Shown here piece after piece: positions 11,693 to 23,400 of a stretch of 64,000 bases of DNA. A model generated the notes under the pieces. It saw only the letters and a list, made by a program, of their open reading frames with translations, ran no database searches and had not been told where the DNA came from. This stretch comes from Wyeomyia smithii (Eukaryota > Arthropoda > Insecta > Diptera > Culicidae), in NCBI RefSeq assembly GCF_029784165.1, contig NC_073696.1:246259971-246323970 (forward strand). The letters run 5' to 3'. How positions within the stretch are numbered: the first letter of the stretch is position 1; each line of letters begins with the position of its first letter. The translations under genes were made by a program, and so were the position numbers.

Positions 11693-13725
11693 CGCGCACC
11701 GACGGTGTGAGCGAAGAGTCAGCTGATAATGCACCGAGGCGCGACTCTGAAGAATTTGTAATTAACTGTCAGAACTTTAACAGAATACGTAATTCCAGCA
11801 AAATTGATAAAAACTGTGACAGTGAAGAAATCACTGTTAACTGCCAAAACTTCAATAGAATGAAAAGCGCACTAAAAATAAACGAAATACATAAACAGGT
11901 AGTCGCTTGTAATTTTTCAATTATATTAGGAACTGAAACGAGTTGGGATGCTAGTGTTAAAAATGAAGAACTGTTTGGAGACCGGTTCAACGTATTTAGA
12001 GATGATCGTGACAAGTCGTTGTCTAACAAGAAGTCTGGTGGTGGAGTGTTAATTGCCGTTTGTAATAAATACAACTCAGAAGCAATCAAATCAAGTAAAT
12101 GTAAGGAGTTTGATCACGTTTGGGTTAAATGCACGGTTGGAAAGCAAGTTCACATTTTCGCTTCTGTGTATTTTCCTCCTGAAGAGGCAAAAAAAGATTC
12201 GTATGAAAAATTTTTTAATATTGCTGAAGATATTACTTCAAAATTTGAGCCTGAAACAAATATTCACATTTACGGTGACTTTAATCAACGGGCAACTAGT
12301 TTTATTATCGATGACGAAAACGAATCTCTTTTGATACCAATCATAGGTGACAATGAAACGCTTCATTCCCTGTTTGACAAAAGTGCGGCGATAGGACTTA
12401 ATCAAGTAAATCCTGTAAGAAATCATAACAATTGTTATCTAGATTTACTATTTACAAACATGACTGATGATTTCTGTGTTACTGAGGCACCAGCTCCCCT
12501 ATGGAAAAACGAAGCGTTTCACACTGCCATTGAATATTCCTTATTTATACATAATAGCACCACACTGCTAGACAGCGAAATGTCCGAATCATACTTTGAC
12601 TTAAAACAAGCCAACTATGAGCTTATCAAAAGCAAACTGAACTGTATCGATTGGCAAACCAAGATTTATAATTTGAATATAGAACAAGCAGTGGATATGT
12701 TTTACGAAATCATATACGACACATTAGAAAAGACAGTCCCAAAGCGAAAACGAAAACATACAAGCACATCAAAAAACCCAGTGTGGTTCAACAGAAAAAT
12801 AATCAATCTCAAAAACAGAAAACAAAAAGCCCATAAAGTTTACAAAAGAGACAAAAGTGATATAAACCTTTCATTCTACCTCTCAGTATGTGACGATTTG
12901 AACATGGAAATCAAAAGTGCCTATGATGGTTACAACACTAAGCTAGAAAATAATATAAAGTCAGATCCTAAGTCATTTTTTAATTTTGTCAGAGATAAAC
13001 AAAAGTCGAGCAACTTTCCATCCAAAATGCATCTAGATAATAAGAATGGTCAAATTAATAGTGAAATCAGTAATTTATTTGCTGAGTTTTTCCAGGATGT
13101 CTACACCACTCATGACGACAAGGATCGTGATTATCAGTTTTTCTCATACCTACCAGAGCCACTGAGAGATGTCACAGTTGATTATATAGCTCTTGACGAA
13201 GTTTTGGCTTCCTTAAATACGTTGGATGTATCAAAAGGTGCGGGACCAGATGGGCTACCGCCAGTATGTTTAAAATCAGTGTCGAAGGAACTTGCCCAAC
13301 CCCTATTGTGGTTGTTTAATTCTTCCCTAGAAGGCAGCACTATACCACCAATTTGGAAAGAGTCATTTTTAATCCCAATTTTCAAAAGCGGCAAGAAATC
13401 AGACGTTAAAAACTATCGTGGAGTTGCTCTAATATCGTGCATTCCTAAACTATTTGAATCTATCATCAATCAACGTATTTTTGCACAAGTTAAAAATTTG
13501 ATTTCTAGCAAACAACACGGTTTCATCAAAGGCCGTTCAATGGCCACAAACTTGTTGAATTTCGTAACTTTCACTATAAACGCAATGGATAAAGGAAATC
13601 AAGTTGAAACATTATATACTGACTTCAGTAAGGCATTCGATAGAGTTGACATCCATCTACTGCTTTTCAAATTATCTAAAATAGGGTTTAATCCGAGACT
13701 TTTAAATGGATTCAGTCATACTTGA
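11689..13725 (+). pseudogene. Endonuclease and N-terminal reverse transcriptase (ORF2, part 1)
   Basis: 678 codons without an ATG at the start (first codon of the open stretch is TTG). Endonuclease motifs in order: NCQNFNR (~residues 27 and 52, duplicated), GTETSW (~80, the usual catalytic glutamate motif), VYFPP (~160), YGDFN (~195), NCYLDLLFTN (~248). The final His motif (usually SDHxP) reads NEAFHTAIEY and looks degenerate. Reverse transcriptase motifs: VSKGAGPDGLPP (~514), NYRGVALIS (~575), QHGFIKGRSMATNL (~607), TDFSKAFDRVD (~644, first catalytic Asp). The frame then ends abruptly; the missing palm continues in the next frame at 13,722. Role: nicks target DNA and copies the element's RNA at the nick. 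A single frameshift at about 13,705-13,720 disables this copy. Confidence 0.88.
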
Positions 13726-14708
13726 CTGACAGAACACAAAAAGTAAGGTTCAAAAGTAGCTTATCATCAGTGGTGAATGTGACATCCGGTGTGCCACAAG
13801 GTTCTCATCTAGGTCCGCTACTATTTATCTTATTTGTAAACGATGTAGAAGATGTCTTAAAGGTACTAAACGTTTTGATATACGCAGACGACATGAAACT
13901 TTTCCTTGAAATACGTAGAGATTTTGATCTCGAGCTATTTCAACGTGAAGTTGATAGTTTTCACACGTGGTGCATGAAAAGCCTGTTGAAACTTAACGTG
14001 AAAAAATGTAATTCCATTTCGTTTACCAGGAAACATAGCATAAGACAAAGAACATTCACTATAGACATGAAAACAGTTGAAAGGAGCAGTCTTGTAAGAG
14101 ATCTAGGTATCACGCTCGACTCCAAATTAACCTTTGTTGACCATTACAATAACATTATATATAAAGCAAGTAATATGCTCGGATTTATTAAAAGATTCAG
14201 TTTGCACTTCAAAGATCCATACACCATCAAAGCATTGTATGTTGCACACGTCAGGCCCCTGCTGGAATATTGTAGCATAGTCTGGTCGCCATATCATGAT
14301 ACACATATTAACCGTATAGAATCAGTACAAAAGCAATTTTTGTTGTATGCTCTACGAAAGCTAGGTTGGACCACTTTACCTTTACCTTCCTATGAGTCGC
14401 GTTATATGTTAATAAATCTGGATGGACTCAAAAAGCAACGAGAGTTTGCAATGGTAGCTTTTGTTAACGATGTAATTACACAAAGAATAAACAGTCCAGA
14501 AACCTTGGCGGATTTGAACTTTTATGCTCCTACTCGTTCTTTAAGAAATAGAAACTTGTTTTATATCAGTAATCAACGAACAAATTATGGAAAAAACGAA
14601 CCTCTGAATAGAATGATGTCATGTTATAACCAATATTGTGAATCAATAGATGTAACAATGAACAAAACCACACTTAGGAAAATATTTTTTTTGAGGTTAG
14701 TAAGTTAA
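13722..14708 (+). pseudogene. C-terminal reverse transcriptase (ORF2, part 2)
   Basis: 328 codons in a different frame from the preceding part, joined to it by a small indel near 13,705-13,720. Motifs: SGVPQGSHLGPLLFILF (~residues 20-37, RT motif 4) and LIYADDMKLF (~50-60, the catalytic YxDD box with both aspartates intact), followed by SLLKLNVKKCNSISF (~86), DLGITLDSKL (~128) and the conserved C-terminal thumb region HVRPLLEYCSIVWSPYH (~183), which is shared by Jockey/CR1-group elements. The frame ends at 14,708 and the A-rich tail starts 40 bp later, so the 3' end is complete. The catalytic residues are intact, and I see a single break in the whole RT region, so the copy is probably fairly young. 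Confidence 0.88.
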
Positions 14709-14780
14709 GAATGAAATGTAATTAATATGGTCTACTTTTTATTGACGACAAATAAATAAATAAATATAAATACGATTGCA

Positions 14781-15592
14781 CTACTCCAGAAGTGTTAGTA
14801 ACAGTTTGCATTTTGTGAAGATGAATTAAGTGAAAATGGGATACACCAAGACCAAATGCTGTAAACCCTTTCCTGATCATCGGTGCTTTGCAAGTCTTTG
14901 CAAGTTCGAAACGAAATATAACGTCGATGAAGAGTGGCATTTTTTGCGACTTCTCATGATAAAGGCCTATGCGATGCAATTGGTGGCATATTAAAACGAA
15001 TGGCAGGAATTGCAAGTTTAGCTAAAGAACATGAACATCCCATTACAAGCGCAAAAGAATTGTAAGATTGTAATAAAAATTCATCAAAAATGTCATTAAG
15101 TTGGGTATCATATGAAGAATATGATCAAGGAGTAACAGAATGGAGCAATATTTTAAAAAAATCTATAATAATAGCTGCCACACAAAAGTATTACCCTTTT
15201 TTCCGATTTCAGAAAATAAGATACAAACGAAGCTGTTTTCAAAAGATGACGAATCATTTACTTATGATGTATATAAAATATGAGGTGAAACTAGTTCTGT
15301 AAAGTATCTATGTCATAAAAACAGGAGGGTTGTGTGCAAAGCCACGACCGCAAGGTTGAAGTAGAATACTTTTACAAGAAAGATAACCCGGCTGCTTGCG
15401 TATCAGTCATTTCTTCTAGTAAATAAACTTTTACTAATCAGATCAATCGAATTTTATGCTTCAACAAGGATTGGCCATTTTCAATAATATAGTTAGCTGT
15501 TTGTTATGGTTGGGGCTTGACAATTTTTAAATTTTGAGATGAAATTTTTTCGGATGTCGTGTTCATGACTGAAGGTAAAGATAATTCAGTAC
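14781..15592. other. Non-coding interval
   Basis: No transposon end, RNA gene or protein-like frame recognised. The longest open stretches are under 100 codons and have no family resemblance. Confidence 0.45.
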
Positions 15593-15600
15593 GTTCTGAG

Positions 15601-18600
15601 TAGGGTGGTTTACCGGTAAAACAAAAACCGGTAAAATCGGTAAAACCGATAGTTTTTCCAATACCGAAATACCGGTATTGGAGAGGCGAAAAAAACGGTA
15701 CTTTCGGTATTTTTCTTAAAATTGAAAAAAAAACTTGTCACAATTTTCATAAATCATTGTAGGGCTAATGAATGCTACCAACTTAGGTAGGCGTTAAAAA
15801 TCATATGACGGTGTATATAATAAATACATTTACACAAAAGCAACATTGAACATAAATTTATTTACTTAGTAAAACAGCTAATCTCTATACCCACTCATAC
15901 TTACAGGGGCAACTAGTGAGTATCGAACCTACTAGTCAACTACAAATTCTGAAAATCATAGTTTGAGGCAGCAATCACAATCATGGTCGCGAAAAAACGC
16001 AAGTCATTATTCGTTTTGTGCTATTTCAAGGTAAAACTAAAAAATGAGATAAAAATATAAATTTGGATTAAGAATTTATTTTTTGTTTGGCATCTCCGTG
16101 TGCATTGCACAGGTTGAACCAAGTTATGGACAAGTTGCTCCTGATACAAAGTGTTTACAGGATGAAATAATAAATCAATAAAGAATTTCATCCTAAAAAT
16201 AACTGTCCCTTGAAAAATTACATTTAAATAGCTATAGCGTGGTCAAAGCTTCTTCGCCCATACTGCAGTGGACTTTATTAACCATATTTCTAGCTGAGAA
16301 AAATGTTTTCTCAGGTTCAACTGAATTTGGACGAACTGTTCAAACAGACAGATCCGAATAGAGAAGTATTTACCTTCGGTTCCTTTGGATTCTTGTCTGA
16401 TCATCATTTTATTTTCTTCTTCATTCATTTACTCTTCTCAACAGTTTCAGTTTTTCTAAGAATTTTGAAGTTATTCACTAACTTAAAACTATGTTTGGCG
16501 ATGTGAAAGAAAATTGAAATAATATGAGTTTCGAAATTATGTTCTTCGTTATCATATCACACGATTCATTCATTGAAATTTTCCAAACACTGTTAAATGT
16601 ATCTGGATCGTATACCACAAGAGATCAAAACAATGGTCGCAGTGCACATAGGAGTATTACAGTCAAAAAGCTGACCAAAATACGAAAAAAATAATTTAAG
16701 TGTTCCTCGTGCTATTGATCCTTTTTGCATTCTCCGATACTTACTACATTGTATGCAGCCCATCTTGAAATTTTCTGAATTGTTTACAAACGACAGTAAC
16801 TATCATAACCTTGGTATTAGTTAGAGCCCATGAATAAGTCACAAAATGTTCTACGAAAAATATAAACTTCTACTAATGTTATTATAACTTTAAAGTGATT
16901 CTTGAGCGTCAACGGAGTCGCTTTAGTTCACAGTTTCGACAGTTTCGAAATATGACAAAATTGGTATAGCTTAACCCTTAAATGCGCACGACGTTAAAAA
17001 ATCATCTGAAAACATAAAATCTTTGTTTAAGAGGTTAACTGCTCTAAAATTAACCAATATGCATAAAAAATTGAAAGATTTACTTTTTAATGTGCAAATA
17101 TTACCATGTTGTTTTCAAACAACACTGTGACTTTATCGCAGAATAAAGTCGAAACAATTACTTTTGTTAACAGTAACTTTAAAATTGACCTTTTGTTAGT
17201 ATAATTACTGATAATTCAGACATTTCCACTAACCACTAACCTTATTTTAAAATTTATTTACAAAGACAGTCAGCACCAGTCGGGAATCTCGCCATGTTTT
17301 TTTTCGTTTACGAGATTTTGACAGCAAAAATAAAAACAAAACATTCAAATACAGTACTTCAAGCTATTGAGTTTTCTTCGTTAGGGTCAAGAGAGCTGGT
17401 CTAATGAATTATATTTCTAAAAAATACTAAAATACGTATATTTTAAAACGTTTTTAGTAGTGTTGTTTTGAAGCAACATTGCGCATTTAAGGGTTAATCA
17501 TGAAATTGTAAAGTTGGTCGGAAGCTTCCCATTTATGTCGGCCAAGGAAAGGATTGATTGCAGTGATCGAAGCAAGAGACGCAAAACGCAAATGCTAAGA
17601 GAATGTGCCATTGGATGAGTTGAGTTACGCAGTTAACATGACTCAATTATCTACTGGAAGCACTGTGGTTTCCAAAATATTAAATATTATAAATATTTCC
17701 AAAATATTAAAAGTAGCAGAATCAATTATTGGCAAAAAAGTATTCACCAGAACAAGCTCTTACTATATTTGTACTTTTTTCGAATTTCAGAGTGATGGTG
17801 ATCTAACTTGACGAAAACTTGTTAAAAATAAGTTTTTATGTCTAAATATAAATTTTAATAGAGATAAAACCACTTTAAAACACATTAGAAATGTAAATGA
17901 TAAACAATGTAAATGATAAACATTTCTAGAGGTCCTATCTGCTTTCATCGTTTTTCCGAAACGTCTTTTCATTTTGGGAATGTTTAGCTTAAGTAACTCT
18001 CCCAAGCGTGTTTTTTGTTCAGATGTAAGAGTAATCCCTCCGCTATCAACTTGTGCAAATAACGTGTCAAAAAAGATGTTTAATAAGTTGCGGTGATTGA
18101 ATGAAAGTGACCGATCAAAAAATCGATCAAAGCCGATAGACCTTTTGAAATGTTTCTCTAGATTTGCTATCTGAAAACTCATTAAAAAAATTTTGGCCAA
18201 GTTTTTGTTCTACGTACTCCTATGTGCAATGGTCTAAATCTTACAAAAAAAGCTGGATCGTATTTAAGCATAGGTACTCATAAATGCAAAACCAGAGTTA
18301 TGCAGTGACACGTCCATAGATGCAACCTGAGACGCTGAGCAAAAAATAAATTCAAAATCAAAATAAATGTAAATTGTTTAGTTTTATTTTGAATAGTACA
18401 GTGAGAATAACTTGCGTTTTTTGCGGACATGATTGTCATCACTTCCCCAAACTATGATATTCAGACTTTTGTAGTTGAACAAGTAGGTTAAAAGAACACG
18501 AGTCGCCCCTGGTTTGCATAAATCCGAAAAAAATGAAAATACCGGTTTTTTACCGGTTTTACCGGTTTTTATTTTTATGAATACCGAAATACCGGTTTTT

Positions 18601-18628
18601 CGAAAAGTTGGTAATACCGACCACCCTA
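15601..18628. mobile_element. hAT-type transposon, 3.03 kb, decayed or non-autonomous
   Basis: Flanked by a perfect 8-bp direct repeat GTTCTGAG (15,593-15,600 and 18,629-18,636), the hallmark duplication of hAT elements. The ends are inverted: left TAGGGTGGTTTACCGGTAA, right (reverse complement) TAGGGTGGTCGGTATTACC. Subterminal regions on both sides are packed with short palindromic ACCGGT/ACCGGTATT words (15,611-15,690 and 18,541-18,620), probable transposase-binding sites. No hAT transposase (BED finger, catalytic RNase-H-like domain, C-terminal dimerisation motif) could be read. A broken open stretch at about 17,545-17,810 on the plus strand contains SKRRKTQ and LDELSYAVNM but I cannot assign it. 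A TTAA-flanked MITE is nested at 16,975-17,493. Confidence 0.85.
16975..17493. mobile_element. piggyBac-type MITE nested in the hAT element
   Basis: Flanked by TTAA on both sides (16,971-16,974 and 17,494-17,497), the target site and duplication of piggyBac elements. Terminal inverted repeat CCCTTAAATGCGCA at the left and its exact complement at the right. A second, longer pair of inverted words, TGTTGTTTTCAAACAACA near 17,106 and GTTGTTTTGAAGCAACA near 17,462, lies close to the ends or inside. 519 bp with no coding capacity. Since it sits inside the hAT element it is younger than that insertion. Confidence 0.8.
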
Positions 18629-18992
18629 GTTCTGAGACATGGAAATAATGTTAAATTTATAACTTTTACAAATTTAAAAATGTAAACTTACTCAAGAGAA
18701 AACATTAACGCTTTAATCATCAGGTTTTTATTTCATCCTGAAAAGGACAATTTGTTGTTTAATTTAGTATCGGATAAGATGCCGATTACATCTTTGCGTT
18801 ATCACTGACAGTGCGAACAAAGTATTCGTTGTGATAAAGTAGAAACAGTGAAATGCTGATATAACACTCAAAGCTAGACGGCTCACGTGTTGTCAAAATA
18901 AGTAAACTTTTCATTGAATGCATTTACTAGTGCCTGTTATCGCACAGAGACTGCATTTTACTAAATTTTCTCACTGCATCACTCGCTATCGA

Positions 18993-19200
18993 TGCTGAGA
19001 TCCGCTGCAACTAGTTCGCTGTTCATAGCCATGCCACAGTTCTGGCCGCTATACGCTGCCATTGGTATCTACTGTCCCTGCATCAGCTGGCCCAGCTGCT
19101 ATCGTTGCTGGAATTCGCTGCAACTAGTGCGCTATCGATTGCTACGCCACAGCTGTGGCCGCTTTCCGCCATCGCTGGTATCCACTGCACTGCTAGTGCT
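18993..19200. repeat. Two ~114-bp tandem units, GC-rich
   Basis: Units starting at about 18,993 and 19,107 share GCTGCAACTAGT, GCCACAG, CTGGCCGCT and GGTATCNACTG. They contrast with the AT-rich surroundings and lead into the shared block at 19,277. Related in style to the ~0.2-kb repeats at 45.4-46.7 kb. Confidence 0.6.
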
Positions 19201-19276
19201 GCTGCTAAGGGAGAACAACTGCTTTTGTCGCTGTCTAGAACTACAGGCTCTTATATAGGCCAAATAGCATAATTTA

Positions 19277-19391
19277 AATTGCAAGGTATATGATTCTGTC
19301 GACCGTGCTTGGGAAGCAATCATATAACGACCAATCAGAGGTCGAATTTTTCGTTTTGACAAGACTTGACTATTTTCAATAGTACAATAGT
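19277..19391 (+). repeat. Shared 115-bp block (copy 1), promoter-like
   Basis: Nearly identical to 46,737-46,851, including TGCAAGGTATATGATTCTGT and CGACCAATCAGAGG, and ending in CAATAGTACAATAG. A TATATAGG box at 19,252-19,259 and the CCAAT motif look like promoter elements, but the block may simply be part of a dispersed repeat. A short CAATAGTACAA-type ending also recurs near 27,828 and 30,310. Confidence 0.6.
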
Positions 19392-19699
19392 GTGAATAAT
19401 AAAATTACAATTATCTTCTTTTGGGAAGAATCTTAGAAGATTTTCCAATTTATTGCTGCAAGAACGAAGGAAATCCATCTAATACTAACCGATTTATTAG
19501 CATTTGAAATTGGACATATTTTTCACTTTTTTCGGTTTTAGATTTTCATTTCACATCCCTATGTAGCCAAACTTCCTGAGAGAAGTATTCTACTTCAAAA
19601 AATATGTTTCTAAGATAATAAAACTCGAAAATAAATATTTGATTCTTATATATATTTATATCACTTAGAACATTTAACTCTTTTCATGAGAACCGTTCG

Positions 19700-20445
19700 C
19701 CCAATCGTTTTGTTTTCGAAGAATGAATTGTATATTTTTGATCAAGCATTCCAATGAACGTATGGTTTTTGCTGGATAACCATGAACAAATTAAGAAAAA
19801 CGTGTATTTTTCTAAACAAATATAATTTTTCGAGCTTAAATTAGGAATAACTCGAAAACCAATGCCTTTAGAATGTTTACTACCAAGAGCTTTTTGATTC
19901 AAAATGACTCTCTGCATCTTTTAAAATCATCAGAATACAAATATTTTGAAAAATGTTTGAATTAGAATTTTTATAAAAAATTTAATCTACCATAAAAAAA
20001 AAATTTTCATTTCTCCATCCTGGACTTTTTTTAAAGTTGCGTATTAACGTCAAGTTAAAAAAAAAATAAAAAAAATTCAACTCTTTTTTTTTAATTGAAA
20101 TTTAATGTTTATTTTTAAATTTTTTTGGTCAAAAAAAATTTTTTTGTACAGTGTATATTTTTTTTATGGTGCATTTTAAATTCCCTACAACTCATTCTCA
20201 GAGAGGTTTTCTATACAACCAACGGTTTCTGGGCTACAATGCTTCGAATAAAACCTATGCAAAAAGGCATACGCCCTTTTAGAACGTAACTCATGGGTGT
20301 AAAAAATCTCTCCACCTGTAAAAAATGCTCAGTTTGCTAAGCCAAATACGTGTGCAAAGTTTCATTCAAATAAAAAATGGTCGATTAAATTTTCGCGTAT
20401 TTCCAGGCAATTCGAAATGATTTTGCTTTATAGCCAGTTTTAGGT
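19700..20445 (-). repeat. Dispersed repeat family A, copy 2
   Basis: Inverted relative to 10,500-11,165 and in the same orientation as 30,580-31,290. It is the most complete copy: it extends beyond the truncation point of copy 1 (TGATCAAGCATTCCAATGAA at about 19,739). Long A and T runs at 20,000-20,165 differ in length between copies. Confidence 0.8.
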
Positions 20446-23400
20446 CATTGATCACTATCTAAGCTTTAAGATTTCGGTTACGTTCATTCAGTGTAACGTC
20501 AGGTCTTTCGAAATTCGAACAATGTTCGAAGATTTAGACTTTGGCCCTGCTTTGGGCCGGAAATAGACAACAAAACGTGGACTTGCTGTTTCGTGTGGGT
20601 GATATGAGAAGGTATCGAAGAAAGGCCTTTGAAGGGAGGAACAGAAGGGACATGGTCGGGAGATTTCGAAAACGGAGGATCGAAGGTAAGGCATCTACTT
20701 CCACCTCCAGTAATGTTTTTGCTGAATGTTTGATATGCTTATTTTTATTGAATAGTGGAGCAACTTTGCATTTTAAACTTTTTCACATTACCATTTCGAT
20801 CATGGTACATCACCTTACCTTTTCTCTTTGATTTAAAGCGTTTTAGACAACGCCGTCACACGATCGTTCGGTGTAGCAGTCGGCAGTTGTTCAGCAACTT
20901 GAATGGGGATAAACTTTTCGCAGTGACACAGCCACACAACAGCCAGCTGGCATACTACGCAGATTAGCTTTACACAGCACGCCACAAGACCGGGACCGGG
21001 CAAGCAATGCCTTTGTTCGGTTATTTGTACAGAAAGATCGAATTACAAAGGAACGACAATTAAACGCGTCCGTTGCTGTGGAGTCTTCGATGCGGAATGT
21101 TTCTGGTTTCGAAATGCTTGACAATTTGGTAATTCTGAGTTTTATATGTTTTTTTTTCGGAAGTTCTGTGATTATTGGGAATTTTTAAGAGCAACATACA
21201 TTCCGTGATTGCTTTTATGCGCTGTATAGAATTATCTTGTATGTGGAGCAGGCTGTCGCCTGTAGAAGAGCATGCCTTCAACAAATAGCATTTGAATAGA
21301 TTATGTTTTACTATTTTTCCAACTTGCTCTTTTATAAACCTTACCTTCCGATTCGTTTTAAATCTCCAGGTTTAATTGAGAACAGTTATAACATGTCTGT
21401 TTTCTCTATTCAAGTTTTTTATTTATTTTAAAAGCGATTAAGAAAAATGTGAACCTCGTTCGGAGTTTGTTTTGGCGTTTTATTAGCTAGAGATGTACTG
21501 CCGTTCCAAGCAAAGTTGTCCCAGCGTGCATAAGGTTTGTGTAGAACATGGGACTACTATGATTGGAACGGCAGTGTAGTTGTTGACAATTCTAAGGTTT
21601 ATTTGAAATTGTTTTCTCTGGTTTCTTGGACATACCTTACCTTATCAGTCAGCTCCAGCGGGCTGTCGTCCGACATCGTTACGAAGTCGTCATGTAACAT
21701 TTCTGTTCGTCTGAGGTCCAAGCTTCGTGGCCGCTTTGTAGATGGTCAACTTCGTGCGGCGATGAATTTTATACGAGCGGAGCGTCCTCTAGAGTCTAAA
21801 GTAGGTACGATTTCTCTGCTGTTGTCGTTGTCAACAGATGGTCTTTAGGAGCGGTTTTTGATAAATCGTAAATTGAATTTATCGATTCTGAGTCACTCTA
21901 TTATTTCTTTTTATTCTGTTTTTGAAGTTCTTTGTAGTTATTTTAAATTAATTACCTGTCATGTAAAGGAAATTTGGCCATCAACAAGACAACTATTCAA
22001 GCCTCTAGTGCCCAAGATCGCCTTAAGAAGGGCTTCAGTAAAATCACTATAAATCTTTAATAAATACTTAAAACTCTTTGTAAAGATTTATACTGATTCA
22101 ACCGAAGGCCGTCTACAGACGGGTTTAATTTAAAATAAGCAGAATATTTATTCACAATCGTATCTAAAACCTGCATCACCAAAAGCTGTAACACGCGCTT
22201 ATCGACTCAGGTTTAAAAAGAAAATGCCAGCAGAACTGTTCCTAGCCCGAGCTGAAATATTTAAGAAATAAGCTTTTGTTTGGAAAGTTATAAATTAATT
22301 TGAGATAAGATAGCCGACGCATTCCACTGTAAATTCTTCTATTCGACCTGTCACGAGCTATAACATACTAATATGTTTTTTCGACTAGGGGTTGAGTATT
22401 GCGATGCTATATATCTTATCGATATGGAACGAAATATCTCTACGCACAAAGTCAGCCATCATAAAAAACGCGATAATACATAAAAGTAATGATCAATGAT
22501 ATGTAATGCGATATTCGATAGGTTTTCTCATCAGGAATGGTTATAACAAGGCAATTCGAAATGATTATAAAATATGAACAACACATGCATAGAATTACTT
22601 CGACCCTACCCACCATTGAACGTGTAGTTCGAAAACCCTAGGGTGAGCCTTGCAAAAGTCGAATTCGATTTACGTTTGTTATCCAACGTTGTGCTGGGGC
22701 GAAATTGGGTTCCATTATGTAAACGATATCCTTTTTTCTGCCCCCGCGGGGGACGCGAGTGAACACAAAAAATCCCTTCGATAGTGTCGAAAACGTAGGG
22801 GTAAAAACTCGGCCTATTGAATTAGTCCTGGATTGTTTTACGTTTCGCGACGATGTAAAAACAAACCCGGTAAGCTTTGGTTAGGCCTACCGCTTTTCCC
22901 CTTCCGCCCCAATGTCGATACTAATGTCCACCCGGGAGGGGCTGAAATAAGAAAGCAAAATCATTTACCACCCACAGCTCGGAATGCTGATTTTGTGTTC
23001 TCCAAAGCTGGCACATCGTCATCATTACCTTACCATAGCGTTTACAGGCCTATTGACTTGCTAGCCTCAGCGTATGAGATTTTTTTTTCACTGCTGCCGC
23101 CTCAACTTCATAACGCATGTACGAGCGAAATTTAGAAAGCGATTTCTTCAAGATGTGCTCATAAAAGTAAATTGCTTCTGACAATCGGCGTGCCGATGGG
23201 CGTCTGCAGTGATTGGAACTTTTCGAGGGAAGCAGCACTACATGGGAAATCTGGTGTAGGGCTGCGGATTTCCGTTCTAATACGATCGGTTCTACTGAGG
23301 AAAGTCGTTAGAGCGTATTTCAGTAAATTGGCAGATGAAGATTTTTGCTTCAGCCTAAATGAAGACGAAATCCAAGCGTGATTATTTCTTTCGCAGTGTC

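Larger units (their letters stand above)
11170..14780 (+). mobile_element. Nearly full-length Jockey/CR1-group non-LTR retrotransposon
   Basis: Contains a possible 5' open frame, an apurinic-type endonuclease domain, a reverse transcriptase domain and a short 3' untranslated region ending in an (AAATA)n-type tail at 14,748-14,770. There are no LTRs. The 5' end is inferred from the point where repeat-family A stops (about 11,165). The octamer AAATACGA occurs at both edges (11,168-11,175 and 14,768-14,775) and could be a short target duplication, but in AT-rich DNA this is weak. It is related to, but clearly diverged from, the minus-strand element at 41.7-44.4 kb; both end with similar 3' UTR and A-rich tails. 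The clade is not certain. Confidence 0.85.

Noticed and set aside
17787..18200. 137-codon minus-strand frame as hAT transposase
   Set aside because: None of the expected hAT motifs (BED finger, catalytic residues, C-terminal dimerisation sequence) can be seen.
18992..19258. 88-codon plus-strand frame in GC-rich units
   Set aside because: It crosses two 114-bp tandem units and changes composition with them; no protein family recognised.
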